DNA of 11,744 bases from JACZSB01 sp965372015. Its GTDB lineage: Bacteria > Fidelibacterota > Marinisomatia > SCGC-AAA003-L08 > TS1B11. The notes under the pieces were generated by a model. The model was not told the DNA's origin and did no database searches. It saw only the letters and a list, made by a program, of their open reading frames with translations. The stretch lies in the NCBI GenBank assembly GCA_965372015.1, contig CBDVAP010000094.1:1-11744 (forward strand), written 5' to 3'. Shown piece by piece: positions 1 through 7,400 of the stretch. Position numbers and translations under genes: made by a program. The first letter of the stretch is position 1, and each line of letters begins with the position of its first letter.

Positions 1-2
1 CT

Positions 3-686
3 TTATTGATTCTGTTGCTACTGGCGAGTGCCTTTATCCTGGCCCAGACGCGCACAGCCTGGGTTTCGGTAGCCGCCGTTATGCCTATTGCCTTCCTATA
101 TGCCGGGGGAAAGGTGAGACCTGGCCGGGCGATAAGGCTATCGGCTTCCTTGATCGTAGTACTTTTGATTCTATTCACAACCATCAAATGGTTTAACCCG
201 AGGGTTTATGACAGCCTGCTGCTCAGTCTGAACTTTGTCCGTATGTTGCAGGACCCAACGTATACAATTAACAATGTAGCCTGGCGTTTTCTAGCCTGGA
301 ACCAGGTATGGTCGGAAGCGGTACACAGACCCATTTTGGGTTACGGTTGGGGCAAACTCACTGAGTACTATACCCTAAACGGGGCATTCGAACAGCTGCC
401 GGTGCATAATTCCTATCTTGAATTATTCTATAAGCAGGGTGCAGTAGGTGTATTTTTCTTCATGTTACTCATCCTGCGAGCACTCCGCCAACTGATCAGA
501 ATGCGGAAAACAACACAACAATGGCTCACTATCGGACTGTTCCTTGTAATTGCCGCTCATAGTATTTTTAACTTTGCCTTCGGTGTGTCATACTGGTTCT
601 TTATTGCCTTGGCGCTGGCGGTTTATCAGACCCACCAATGGCAACAACTGGGAATGGAGACTCGCTCTCAGGCCTCTTCTGACTGA
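3..686 (+). CDS. O-antigen ligase / Wzy-type polymerase-like membrane protein (5' truncated)
   Basis: This is the C-terminal part of a polytopic inner-membrane protein of the O-antigen ligase/polymerase superfamily (Wzy_C, WaaL-like), which joins or polymerises lipid-linked glycans on the periplasmic side. The frame is open through the left edge, so the TTG at 6 is not a trusted start and the protein is incomplete. Numbered from that TTG, the visible part has hydrophobic segments near residues 1-14, 18-34, 46-61, 146-160 and 173-207. It carries the family's TRTAW element (16-19 region), the large periplasmic loop with GYGWG (112-116), and VHNSYLEL (133-140), whose His matches the conserved His of this superfamily. 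It stands first in a run of glycosyltransferase genes, 37 nt before the next. Ligase cannot be separated from polymerase on this fragment. Confidence 0.85.
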   Translation, partial: LLILLLLASAFILAQTRTAWVSVAAVMPIAFLYAGGKVRPGRAIRLSASLIVVLLILFTTIKWFNPRVYDSLLLSLNFVRMLQDPTYTINNVAWRFLAWNQVWSEAVHRPILGYGWGKLTEYYTLNGAFEQLPVHNSYLELFYKQGAVGVFFFMLLILRALRQLIRMRKTTQQWLTIGLFLVIAAHSIFNFAFGVSYWFFIALALAVYQTHQWQQLGMETRSQASSD

Positions 687-723
687 AAATAACTACTTTA
701 CCACCATAATAGAGACCTATTAC

Positions 724-1470
724 ATGCGAGTATCCATAATCACACCCTCATTTAATCAGGCCCATTTTATTGAAGCCACCATCGAGAGCATTATATCGCA
801 AACCTACCGGGACTACGAGCACATTATAATGGACGGTGCTTCCACCGATGGGACCGTTGAGATTCTCAAGTCCTACCCCCATTTGAAATGGGTCTCCGAG
901 AAGGACCGGGGTCAATCGCATGCCATCAATAAAGGTTTCCGCCAGGCAACCGGCGAAATATGGGCCTGGCAGAACAGCGATGATACTTATGAGCCTCAAG
1001 CATTCGAAACAGTGGTCAAATTTTTCCAGGACCACCCGGAGGTAGGGATGGTCTACGGTGACTATCACACTATCGATGAGCACGGCGAGTGGCTGTTCAC
1101 CGTCCATCCTCCCGAGTGGGACTTCAGCCGCTTCATACATGGCCGCTTCTGCCCCCTGCAACCAGCCACCTTCTGGCGGGCCGATGTAGCCCGGGATGTT
1201 GGAGAAATCGAAGAAGAGCTGCATTGGGTGATGGATATCGATTTTTTTGCCCGCATCGCGAAAAAATACCGGGTGGCCCACATCCCCGAAGTCTTAGGGA
1301 GCTTCCGGATTCACGCCGCCGCCAAGTCAGCGGTCAGGACAACTGAAGAGGACAGGATGATAATGCGTAGGTACACTAGCGGCACGCTATGGGACGACCT
1401 GCTATTTACCTACTACACCCAGCGCAGGAGGTTGGGCCGGTTCGCCAAACGTTACCTTTTAAGACGCTAG
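724..1470 (+). CDS. Family 2 (GT-A) glycosyltransferase
   Basis: A 248-residue cytoplasmic glycosyltransferase that would move a sugar from a nucleotide-sugar donor onto a growing glycan. The N-terminus is classic GT2: VSIITPSFNQ (3-12), then DGASTDGT (37-44) for donor binding, and NSDD (84-87) in the position of the metal-binding DxD motif. A downstream acidic segment, DIDFF (171-175), lies where the family has its catalytic base region. The ATG at 724 is chosen because the family fold begins directly there. The frame stays open upstream to 550, but that part overlaps the membrane protein gene and has no GT2 similarity. The ribosome site is weak (AGAG about 9 nt upstream). The stop lies 4 nt before the next gene, implying co-transcription. 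Donor and acceptor cannot be told from sequence. Confidence 0.93.
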   Translation: MRVSIITPSFNQAHFIEATIESIISQTYRDYEHIIMDGASTDGTVEILKSYPHLKWVSEKDRGQSHAINKGFRQATGEIWAWQNSDDTYEPQAFETVVKFFQDHPEVGMVYGDYHTIDEHGEWLFTVHPPEWDFSRFIHGRFCPLQPATFWRADVARDVGEIEEELHWVMDIDFFARIAKKYRVAHIPEVLGSFRIHAAAKSAVRTTEEDRMIMRRYTSGTLWDDLLFTYYTQRRRLGRFAKRYLLRR

Positions 1471-1474
1471 GTCC

Positions 1475-2608
1475 ATGAATATCCTGCTGCTCAACGATTC
1501 CATGAAAGTGGGGGGTGTTCAAACCTACCTGCTCAAACTGGCGGACGGTCTACACGCCGAAGGTCATAAAGTGGTTCTGGCCGCTGAACAAGGCGAATTC
1601 GTAGCGCGGATTCCCGACCACCTCCCCTACCACCCAATCAGAATCGAGGGCAAGAATCCATTCAAGCTATGGCCATCGGTAAGCAAGTTGAGAAAGTTGG
1701 TCAAGGATAATGAAATCCAGGTTATTCATAGTCATGCCTTGGTTCCGACTATACTGGCCAGATTGGCAATATTCACTTTAGGTAAAAGGATTCCACTGAT
1801 TATCACGGTCCATAAGCTGTGGGAGGAGGAATCCAGCCTGTTGATCCGGTTACTATCCCCGGTTATCTATTTCCTTGTGAAATTCACTGCCAACTCGGTA
1901 ATTGCGATCAACGGCATATCCCAAGACAGGTTCGCCCGGATCCGGCCCAGGGGCAAACCGGTCATGTTGATCTACAACGGCATTGAAACGGACCGAAATG
2001 ATGTCGCTAAATCCGAAGTGCTCGACGGCCGATTTGGTTCCCCCGTCGGAAAAAAGATCATTTTTGTCGGGCGCCTGGTGGAGCAGAAACGAATCGATTT
2101 ACTCCTCGAAGGAGTAAGCAGACTAACACCACATTTGGGCATAAGATGCCAGATTGTCGGGGATGGCCACCTACGCAAGAATCTGGAAAGCCAGGCTGCA
2201 GATTTGTCCATTGAAGAACAGATTGACTTTTTAGGATATAGGAATGATATCCCGGAGCTGCTAGAGGCAGCGCATCTGTTCGTGGTTACCTCAACTTGGG
2301 AGGGCATATCTCTCTCAACACTGGAAGCCCTCCAACATCGACTGCCCATGGTAGGTTTCGACAGCCCGGGCGTGAGCGACGTGATAGAACATGGTACCAA
2401 TGGCCTCTTGGTACCCTTCGGCGATACCAGGGCATTGGCTGGGGCGATTGAGCAGGTGTTGACTGACGAGGTGCTCCACAAAAGGTTCCGGGAGGGCGCC
2501 CACAAAATATTAGAAGCAAGATTCCGATTGGATATGATGGTCGCCAAGACCGTGAACGGGTATCAGGAGGCTGTAAACCAAACGGGTATCAGGATGAACA
2601 GTTTATGA
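1475..2608 (+). CDS. GT4 family (GT-B) glycosyltransferase
   Basis: A 377-residue retaining glycosyltransferase of the GT4 type. The N-terminal acceptor domain opens with MNILLLND and the glycine motif GGVQTYLLKL (13-22). The C-terminal donor domain opens at FVGRLVEQKRIDLLL (197-211) and contains VGDG (228-231). It also has the EX7E signature, here E276 to E284 in the segment WEGISLSTLEAL, which contacts the nucleotide sugar. The length is usual for the family. The gene starts 4 nt after the preceding stop and abuts the next one, so translation is probably coupled. No membrane segment is evident apart from a hydrophobic stretch near 123-137, which may aid membrane association. The role is inferred to be surface glycan assembly; donor specificity is unknown. 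Confidence 0.93.
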   Translation: MNILLLNDSMKVGGVQTYLLKLADGLHAEGHKVVLAAEQGEFVARIPDHLPYHPIRIEGKNPFKLWPSVSKLRKLVKDNEIQVIHSHALVPTILARLAIFTLGKRIPLIITVHKLWEEESSLLIRLLSPVIYFLVKFTANSVIAINGISQDRFARIRPRGKPVMLIYNGIETDRNDVAKSEVLDGRFGSPVGKKIIFVGRLVEQKRIDLLLEGVSRLTPHLGIRCQIVGDGHLRKNLESQAADLSIEEQIDFLGYRNDIPELLEAAHLFVVTSTWEGISLSTLEALQHRLPMVGFDSPGVSDVIEHGTNGLLVPFGDTRALAGAIEQVLTDEVLHKRFREGAHKILEARFRLDMMVAKTVNGYQEAVNQTGIRMNSL

Positions 2609-3490
2609 ATGACCGTGCCTTTCGTCTCTGAGATGCAGTGCCCGGTATGTGGGAGTAATGTCTCCCGGATAAAGTATGATCTGGATGCGAAGCTGGTCTT
2701 TGGATGCCGGCAATGCGGTCTAGTGCTGGCCAAAGCGAAACATGGGCAGCCCGAGGTAAGGTTGGAATCGTCCGGTCAAGAGGAGTCTCACCGAGAAAAA
2801 TACGTGAACCAGTTCTGGGAGTTTCGCAGGAAGAGTTTTCGTCGTGGTATCGACCTTATCGAAAAATGGAACCCGGATAAAGGGACGGTCCTGGACATCG
2901 GTTGTTCCTACGGCCTGTTCCTGAGTATCGCCCAGGAACGGGGCTGGGAAGTCCATGGGATCGAGGCCTCGCCGGATGAGATCCGGTTTTGCAAAGAAAG
3001 ATTCGGGATTGAGGTTGAACAGGCGGATATCAACCAGTTGAACCTCCCGGACCGTCACTATGAGCTCGTCACGCTATGGGACGTCCTCGAACATAGCACC
3101 GAGCCCTCACGACTTCTAGCCTCGGTGCATCAAAGTTTAAGACCGAACGGCGTGCTACTGGTGCGGGTCCCGGATCGAAAGGGGCTATTCCCAAGATTAT
3201 GCAGCCTGGCTTATACCCTTACTAGGGGCCGGTACAAATACCCTCTTGAGAAACTTTTTGAATTTCACTGGTTCCACTTCGACAGGAAGACCGTGAGTGA
3301 TTTGCTGCGAAAGGCCAATTTCAGGATCACGAAATCATACGGCGAAGATTATATTAATATCAATGCCGTGGGTGAAAAGGAATATGGCGGGAATCGGTTT
3401 GTGGCAGCAGTAATAAAGATAATAATTATAATGGCGCGGGCACTGAATATGCGCGACGAAGTCGTCGTGATCGCTCAAAAAATCGGGTAG
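2609..3490 (+). CDS. SAM-dependent methyltransferase with N-terminal zinc-binding Cys4 motif
   Basis: A 293-residue class I methyltransferase. The N-terminus has two CxxC pairs, C11/C14 and C33/C36, typical of a structural zinc ribbon. A Rossmann-type domain follows, with motif I VLDIGCSYG (94-102), an acidic residue at the end of strand 2 (GIEAS, 117-121), and the post-motif segment LWDVLEHSTEP (156-166). Proteins of this build occur often in polysaccharide clusters and methylate sugars or glycan ends. The ATG at 2609 directly follows the TGA of the preceding gene. A possible AGGA lies somewhat far away at 2591-2594. Met9 is another candidate but has no ribosome site and would leave the first Cys only two residues from the start. 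The substrate is unknown. Confidence 0.9.
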   Translation: MTVPFVSEMQCPVCGSNVSRIKYDLDAKLVFGCRQCGLVLAKAKHGQPEVRLESSGQEESHREKYVNQFWEFRRKSFRRGIDLIEKWNPDKGTVLDIGCSYGLFLSIAQERGWEVHGIEASPDEIRFCKERFGIEVEQADINQLNLPDRHYELVTLWDVLEHSTEPSRLLASVHQSLRPNGVLLVRVPDRKGLFPRLCSLAYTLTRGRYKYPLEKLFEFHWFHFDRKTVSDLLRKANFRITKSYGEDYININAVGEKEYGGNRFVAAVIKIIIIMARALNMRDEVVVIAQKIG

Positions 3491-3495
3491 CGAAC

Positions 3496-4626
3496 TTGCG
3501 AATCCTCCATATTACCCAGTCTGCAGGTGGGGTGGAAACCTATATCCTTCAAATATTATCACACCTCGATAGAAGCAGGTTTGAGTCACACCTATCCTGC
3601 CCCGCGGGTATCGGCTCTTTGGCAAAGAAGGCCGAGGCCCTGGGCATTCCCGTCTACCCCCTGAACGTGCCGAGGGAAATATCAGTCGTGGCGGACCTGA
3701 GGGCAGTGGTCAACACTCGCCGGCAGATCAAGCGGCTCAACCCCGACCTGATTCATGCCCATAGCTCCAAAGGCGGTGTTCTGGGACGCTTGGCGGCATT
3801 ACGAACCGGCATACCGGTAATCTACACCCCTAACGCATATGCATTTTTAGGGTCATCCGGTATGAAGGGCAAGTTGTATCTGGGGGCTGAAAAAGCATTG
3901 AAGCGGTACACCGCCTGTCTGCTGGCGGTCGGTGAATCAGAGCGCTCGCGAAGCGTTTACGATGTCGGTTTTCCCGAATCGACGGTGGCGGTGGTTAATA
4001 ATGCGATCAGCTTACCTGCAGTCAGCGATATACAGAAAGATATAGCTGACCCAATGCTCTTGATGGTAGGCCGTCTATGTTATCAGAAAAACCCGGAAAT
4101 GTTTGTGCGGGCCGCAGGGCGGGTGCACCGGCGACACCCTGAATGCCGGTTTCAATTGATCGGTGGGGGGTATCAGGAGCACCACGGCCGGACGGTCCGG
4201 GGGTTGATCGACGAAGTTGACCTACAGGATCGGTTCGAAATTCACGACTGGATGATGCCCCAAGGGGTTGCAAACCGAATCACCCAGGCCACAATCGTGG
4301 TGGTACCATCACGTTACGATGGGCTACCCTTCCTGCCACTCGAGGCCATGGCCATGGGCAAGCCTGTAGTGGGCACTCGTGTGGATGGCGTCCAGGACGT
4401 AATTGTTGATGGCGAAACCGGATTTCTTGTCGACTTGGATGATAATGCGGCCATGGCTGAAAAAATAATAGAGCTCCTCGGCAATCCCGCATTACGGGAA
4501 CGGATGGGAAAAGCCGGCCGGAAACGGGTGGAAGAGCATTTTAATATCACCAGGAACATTCGGAAAATCGAGGTGGTATATAATAATGTTTACGAGGGCT
4601 GGAACAAGCGCTCACCCGCCGTTTGA
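3496..4626 (+). CDS. GT4 family (GT-B) glycosyltransferase
   Basis: A 376-residue GT4-type glycosyltransferase, last gene of the plus-strand glycan operon. MRILHITQSAGGVETY (1-16) is the canonical family N-terminus, which supports the TTG start at 3496, 5 nt after the preceding stop. HAHSSKGGVLGRLA (87-100) is a frequent motif of EpsD/WfgS-like transferases. The donor domain begins at LLMVGRLCYQKNP (188-200) and includes IGGG (222-225). The EX7E motif reads D275 to E283 in YDGLPFLPLEAM, so the first Glu is replaced by Asp; this is conservative and probably functional. It converges with the minus-strand epimerase gene 110 nt downstream. Donor and linkage cannot be predicted. Confidence 0.93.
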   Translation: MRILHITQSAGGVETYILQILSHLDRSRFESHLSCPAGIGSLAKKAEALGIPVYPLNVPREISVVADLRAVVNTRRQIKRLNPDLIHAHSSKGGVLGRLAALRTGIPVIYTPNAYAFLGSSGMKGKLYLGAEKALKRYTACLLAVGESERSRSVYDVGFPESTVAVVNNAISLPAVSDIQKDIADPMLLMVGRLCYQKNPEMFVRAAGRVHRRHPECRFQLIGGGYQEHHGRTVRGLIDEVDLQDRFEIHDWMMPQGVANRITQATIVVVPSRYDGLPFLPLEAMAMGKPVVGTRVDGVQDVIVDGETGFLVDLDDNAAMAEKIIELLGNPALRERMGKAGRKRVEEHFNITRNIRKIEVVYNNVYEGWNKRSPAV

Positions 4627-4650
4627 ACCCGGCCCCAGATGAAGCCTCCT

Positions 4651-4685
4651 AAAAAAAAACTATCCACCCCTGACCAGTGTGGATA
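4651..4685 (-). terminator. Rho-independent terminator of the epimerase transcript
   Basis: Read on the minus strand, a perfect 7-bp stem (arms 4679-4685 and 4661-4667) with an 11-nt loop is followed after one base by nine T residues (4659-4651). It begins about 50 nt past the stop of the minus-strand epimerase gene, so it should end that transcript. On the plus strand the same stem is followed by only three T residues, so it would be a poor terminator for the converging glycosyltransferase operon. Confidence 0.75.
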
Positions 4686-4736
4686 TTTGGCGCACCTGGC
4701 CCGGTAGTGTTCAATTGCCCCTTACACGGGCGTCGT

Positions 4737-5708
4737 TTATGCCGCCTCCACCTGTTCCTTTATCCAGGCGTAGGTATGGCTGAGCCCTTCCCGAAGGGGA
4801 TAATCCGGTTCCCAACCTAGTTTTTCTTTAATCAGCCGGTTGTCTGAGTTGCGCCCGCGCACCCCTTGGGGACCGGGAATGTGCTCGATCGACAGCTGCT
4901 TGCCGGCGATGTCCATCACTATGGCGGCTAGCTGATTGATGGTGACCATCTCCTCACTGCCGATATTCACCGGACCGATGAAATCAACGGCCATCAGCCG
5001 CCGGACCGCCTCAAGGCACTCATCGATGTACAGGAACGAGCGGGTCTGTTTGCCATCGCCCCACATCTCGATCGAGCCGCCATCCGGGGCCTCGGCCACT
5101 TTTCGGCAGAAGGCCGCGGGCGCTTTCTCCCTCCCTGCGGTCCATGTCCCCTCAGGACCGAAAATGTTGTGGAAGCGGGCAATCCGTATATTCAGGCCGT
5201 AATTACGGTGGAAAGCCAGATACAGCCGTTCGCTGAAGAGTTTTTCCCAACCGTACTCGCTGTCGGGGGCCGCGGGGTAAGCGGAATCCTCGGCGCACTT
5301 GGGATTTTCAGGATCCAACTGGTTGTACTCGGGGTACATACAGGCCGACGAGGAATAAAAGATATTCCCCACACCGGTACGGTGGGCAACTTCCAGCATG
5401 TTCAGATTTACCAGGGCGGAATTGTGCATGATATCCGCGTCATTGTCACCGGAAAAGACAAACCCGGCGCCGCCCATATCGGCCGCCAGTTGGTAAATCT
5501 CGTCGAACGGCCGGTCAGTGATTTCACGGCAGATTACCGGATCGCGTAGGTCACCGATGACAAAATCATCAGCCACAGAGGTTACAAACTCATGGTGCTT
5601 GAGATCCACCCCCCGAGTCCAGTAGCCTTCACTTTTCAATCGTTTAACCAGGTGCCCACCGATAAATCCACCGGCGCCACAGACGAGAGCGGTCTTTTGT
5701 TTGGTCAC
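4737..5708 (-). CDS. GDP-mannose 3,5-epimerase homologue (plant-GME-like, extended SDR)
   Basis: A 323-residue NAD-dependent sugar-nucleotide epimerase of the extended short-chain dehydrogenase/reductase family. The Rossmann motif GAGGFIGGH is at 11-19. Long stretches match plant GDP-D-mannose 3,5-epimerase, which makes GDP-L-galactose and GDP-L-gulose: LAADMGG (74-80), SSSACMYPE (119-127), RFHNIFGPEGTW (178-189), GREKAPAAFCRK (192-203), MWGDGKQTRSF (215-225) and GPQGVRGRNSDN (279-290). The Arabidopsis catalytic residues, from memory C145, Y174, K178, K217 and R306, correspond to C123, Y152, K156, K195 and R284, all at an offset of exactly 22. The GTG start has a GAGG site (5719-5716) 7 nt upstream. 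The gene ends in a strong terminator and lies 514 nt after the transporter ATPase gene. It could also be a close bacterial relative with another GDP-sugar substrate. Confidence 0.9.
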   Translation of the reverse strand: MTKQKTALVCGAGGFIGGHLVKRLKSEGYWTRGVDLKHHEFVTSVADDFVIGDLRDPVICREITDRPFDEIYQLAADMGGAGFVFSGDNDADIMHNSALVNLNMLEVAHRTGVGNIFYSSSACMYPEYNQLDPENPKCAEDSAYPAAPDSEYGWEKLFSERLYLAFHRNYGLNIRIARFHNIFGPEGTWTAGREKAPAAFCRKVAEAPDGGSIEMWGDGKQTRSFLYIDECLEAVRRLMAVDFIGPVNIGSEEMVTINQLAAIVMDIAGKQLSIEHIPGPQGVRGRNSDNRLIKEKLGWEPDYPLREGLSHTYAWIKEQVEAA

Positions 5709-6120
5709 TGCAAGTCCTCACTTAGGTAATTGTTGGGATCAAGATACTGGGCCCCGGAATACACGCCAGACGATTGGCCCTGGCGGAATAGAAAACCGGG
5801 GGGTACCTGCTCGATTTCGCTTAGGCCGTCGGTGCTACGTTCTGATCCGAGGTACAAATATTGTGGGGGAATTTAAAAAGATTATGGATCACAGGTACAC
5901 CATTGCCTAACGGGCCCAGGGCATAGTCCGATTCGGTCACTCTCCAGAAATTCGTAGCTTATTATGGGCCGGGGAAAGCATCCAATTTCTGGTGTAGGCT
6001 GGCGCCAAAACGTCAAATTGAACCCGAAATTGATAGACACCGGACCCAGGCCGGTGCGAGCCAATGCGGCTTGAATCTTCCGGTCAAGTGCTTGGGCTCT
6101 GATAATGATTTGACCTGGGG
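5709..6120. other. Intergenic region upstream of the epimerase gene
   Basis: No convincing gene was found here. Short open frames exist on both strands (for example 5701-5910 on plus and 5882-6142 on minus), but they show no recognisable motif, have no good ribosome site and overlap repeats. The region holds a perfect 9-bp inverted repeat (5944-5952 with 5984-5992). It also holds a 6-bp stem with a 7-nt loop (6038-6043 with 6051-6056), which has no T tract after it on either strand and so is not a clear terminator. A promoter for the epimerase gene may lie here, but no convincing -35/-10 pair was seen. Confidence 0.5.
5944..5992. repeat. 9-bp perfect inverted repeat with 31-nt spacer
   Basis: CCAGAAATT at 5944-5952 is the exact reverse complement of AATTTCTGG at 5984-5992. 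It lies in the long gap between the ATPase and epimerase genes. It might be a structured leader element or widely spaced half-sites. It might also be chance: a repeat of this length and spacing is only mildly unexpected in 500 nt. Confidence 0.35.
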
Positions 6121-6229
6121 CCAGATGCTCGATACTCGACATTGGATATTGGATACTAGCTGGGATCCGCCGATGGCGGGGTTGGATACAGAAACCAATA
6201 ACTAGAAACTCGTAACTCGATACTAGCTG
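6121..6229 (-). repeat. Degenerate heptamer tandem repeat array, in two blocks
   Basis: Read on the minus strand, two blocks of 7-nt units lie at 6229-6182 and 6162-6121. Each block opens with the identical unit CAGCTAG (6229-6223 and 6162-6156). The following units fit a loose consensus TWTCSAR: TATCCAA at 6155-6149, 6148-6142 and 6188-6182, and TATCGAG at 6222-6216 and 6134-6128. Neighbouring units are degenerate (for example TTACGAG and TGTCGAG), and one unit has lost a base (6194-6189). Between the blocks, 6167-6179 forms a 5-bp stem with a 3-nt loop. The first unit of the first block encodes the last Ser and the TAG stop of the ATPase gene. The pattern recalls the short tandemly repeated heptamers known from cyanobacteria, but no relationship is claimed. 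Confidence 0.65.
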
Positions 6230-7317
6230 CCCAGCGCCAGCTCCGTTTCCCGATCAAATAGATGTAGTTTCTCCTCAGGAAAGTGCACACCGACATCCGT
6301 TCCGGTTGCCAGGGACATCAGGGCAGTATTAGACCTTGCCACCAGCTCCTCGTGCGCCATTTTGAAGTGCACCAGGGTCTCGTTCCCGAGGGGTTCGGCC
6401 AGGTATACCGGTAGACTGAATTGGGCGCGTTTATCGCCCTGTTCTACCAGAATGATATCTTCGGGGCGGATGCCCAAGGTCAATGTCCCGCTTTTCACGG
6501 CCTTCAACTTGTTCACGACACTCGTCAAGGGCAGCTGAATGTCTGTGCCTTCTATGGTGGGTTTATCACCTGTTTCCAGACGGACCGACAGCAGGTTCAT
6601 GGGGGGGGTACCGATAAAACCGGCCACGAAGGTGTTTTGAGGCTGGTGGTAAATATCCAGGGGTGATCCCACTTGTTGAATATTGCCGCCATCCAGGATC
6701 ACAATACGGTCGCCCATGGTCATGGCTTCGACCTGATCATGGGTAACATACACCGTGGTGGTTTTTAGCAGCGCGTGGAGGGCCTTGATCTGAGCCCGCA
6801 TCTGAACGCGCAATTTGGCGTCCAGGTTCGATAGCGGCTCATCAAAAAGGAATGCCGTGGGCTTTCTGACAATCGCCCGGCCCAGTGCCACCCGTTGCTT
6901 CTGTCCCCCGGATAACTGTTTAGGCATCCGTTTCAGCAGATCGGAGATTTCCAGGATGCGGGCTGCATCAGTAACCCGGGTTTCGATCTCGGCTTTCGGC
7001 ATTTTACTGAGCTTCAAGCCGAAGGCCAGATTATTGAAGACGGTCATGTGCGGATAAAGAGCATAGTTTTGAAAAACCATGGCAATATCGCGATTTTTGG
7101 GTGGCAGGTCGTTGACCAGCCGATCACCAATATAAATCTCACCCGAGGTCAGTTCTTCCAGCCCGGCGATCAGCCGCAAGAGGGTCGATTTTCCGCAGCC
7201 GGAAGGGCCTACCAGGACCAGAAATTCGCTCTCCTCGATATCCAGGCTGAAATCGGAGAGGACGATCGTCTCACTCTCGTATACTTTTGAAACATTTCGC
7301 AGTTGAATTGCAGGCAT
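6223..7317 (-). CDS. Sugar ABC transporter ATP-binding protein (MalK/MsmK/UgpC type)
   Basis: A 364-residue ATPase that would energise the sugar importer encoded just upstream. In order it has Walker A GPSGCGKST (37-45), Q-loop Q83, the signature LSGGQ (135-139), Walker B FLFDE (156-160), D-loop SNLD (163-166) and switch His193. A C-terminal regulatory OB/TOBE domain follows, with the typical GIRPEDI (282-288). Length and layout fit the CUT1 subfamily, whose members work as a dimer on the cytoplasmic face with two different permeases. The ATG at 7317 has a GAGG 11 nt upstream, slightly far. The gene lies 83 nt after the GH130 gene on the same strand. Its last codon and stop lie inside a heptamer repeat. 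Confidence 0.96.
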   Translation of the reverse strand: MPAIQLRNVSKVYESETIVLSDFSLDIEESEFLVLVGPSGCGKSTLLRLIAGLEELTSGEIYIGDRLVNDLPPKNRDIAMVFQNYALYPHMTVFNNLAFGLKLSKMPKAEIETRVTDAARILEISDLLKRMPKQLSGGQKQRVALGRAIVRKPTAFLFDEPLSNLDAKLRVQMRAQIKALHALLKTTTVYVTHDQVEAMTMGDRIVILDGGNIQQVGSPLDIYHQPQNTFVAGFIGTPPMNLLSVRLETGDKPTIEGTDIQLPLTSVVNKLKAVKSGTLTLGIRPEDIILVEQGDKRAQFSLPVYLAEPLGNETLVHFKMAHEELVARSNTALMSLATGTDVGVHFPEEKLHLFDRETELALGS

Positions 7318-7400
7318 AGTTAGCTGAACCTCATTAGATTTATTCCTTACCCCCCAGGCCGATTTCCAAACCTTAGAGGCGGCCGCCGGTGAAGGCCCTG

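Noticed and set aside
550..723. N-terminal extension of the family 2 glycosyltransferase gene upstream of 724
   Set aside because: The in-frame stretch overlaps the membrane protein gene, has no GT2 similarity, and the family fold begins exactly at the ATG at 724.
5701..5910. Short plus-strand open frame overlapping the epimerase start
   Set aside because: There is no motif, it overlaps the well-supported epimerase gene and its ribosome site, and the composition looks non-coding.
5882..6198. Short minus-strand open frames in the gap before the epimerase gene
   Set aside because: They begin in or next to the heptamer repeats, show no recognisable motif, and have no clear ribosome site. Their Ser/Ile/Gln-rich starts are just translated repeat.
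6121..6229. CRISPR array
   Set aside because: The units are contiguous degenerate heptamers with no spacers of constant length and no repeats of CRISPR size.
7378..7387. 10-bp GC palindrome between the GH130 and ATPase genes as a terminator
   Set aside because: It is a bare palindrome without a loop or a T tract, and the genes on both sides appear to be one operon.
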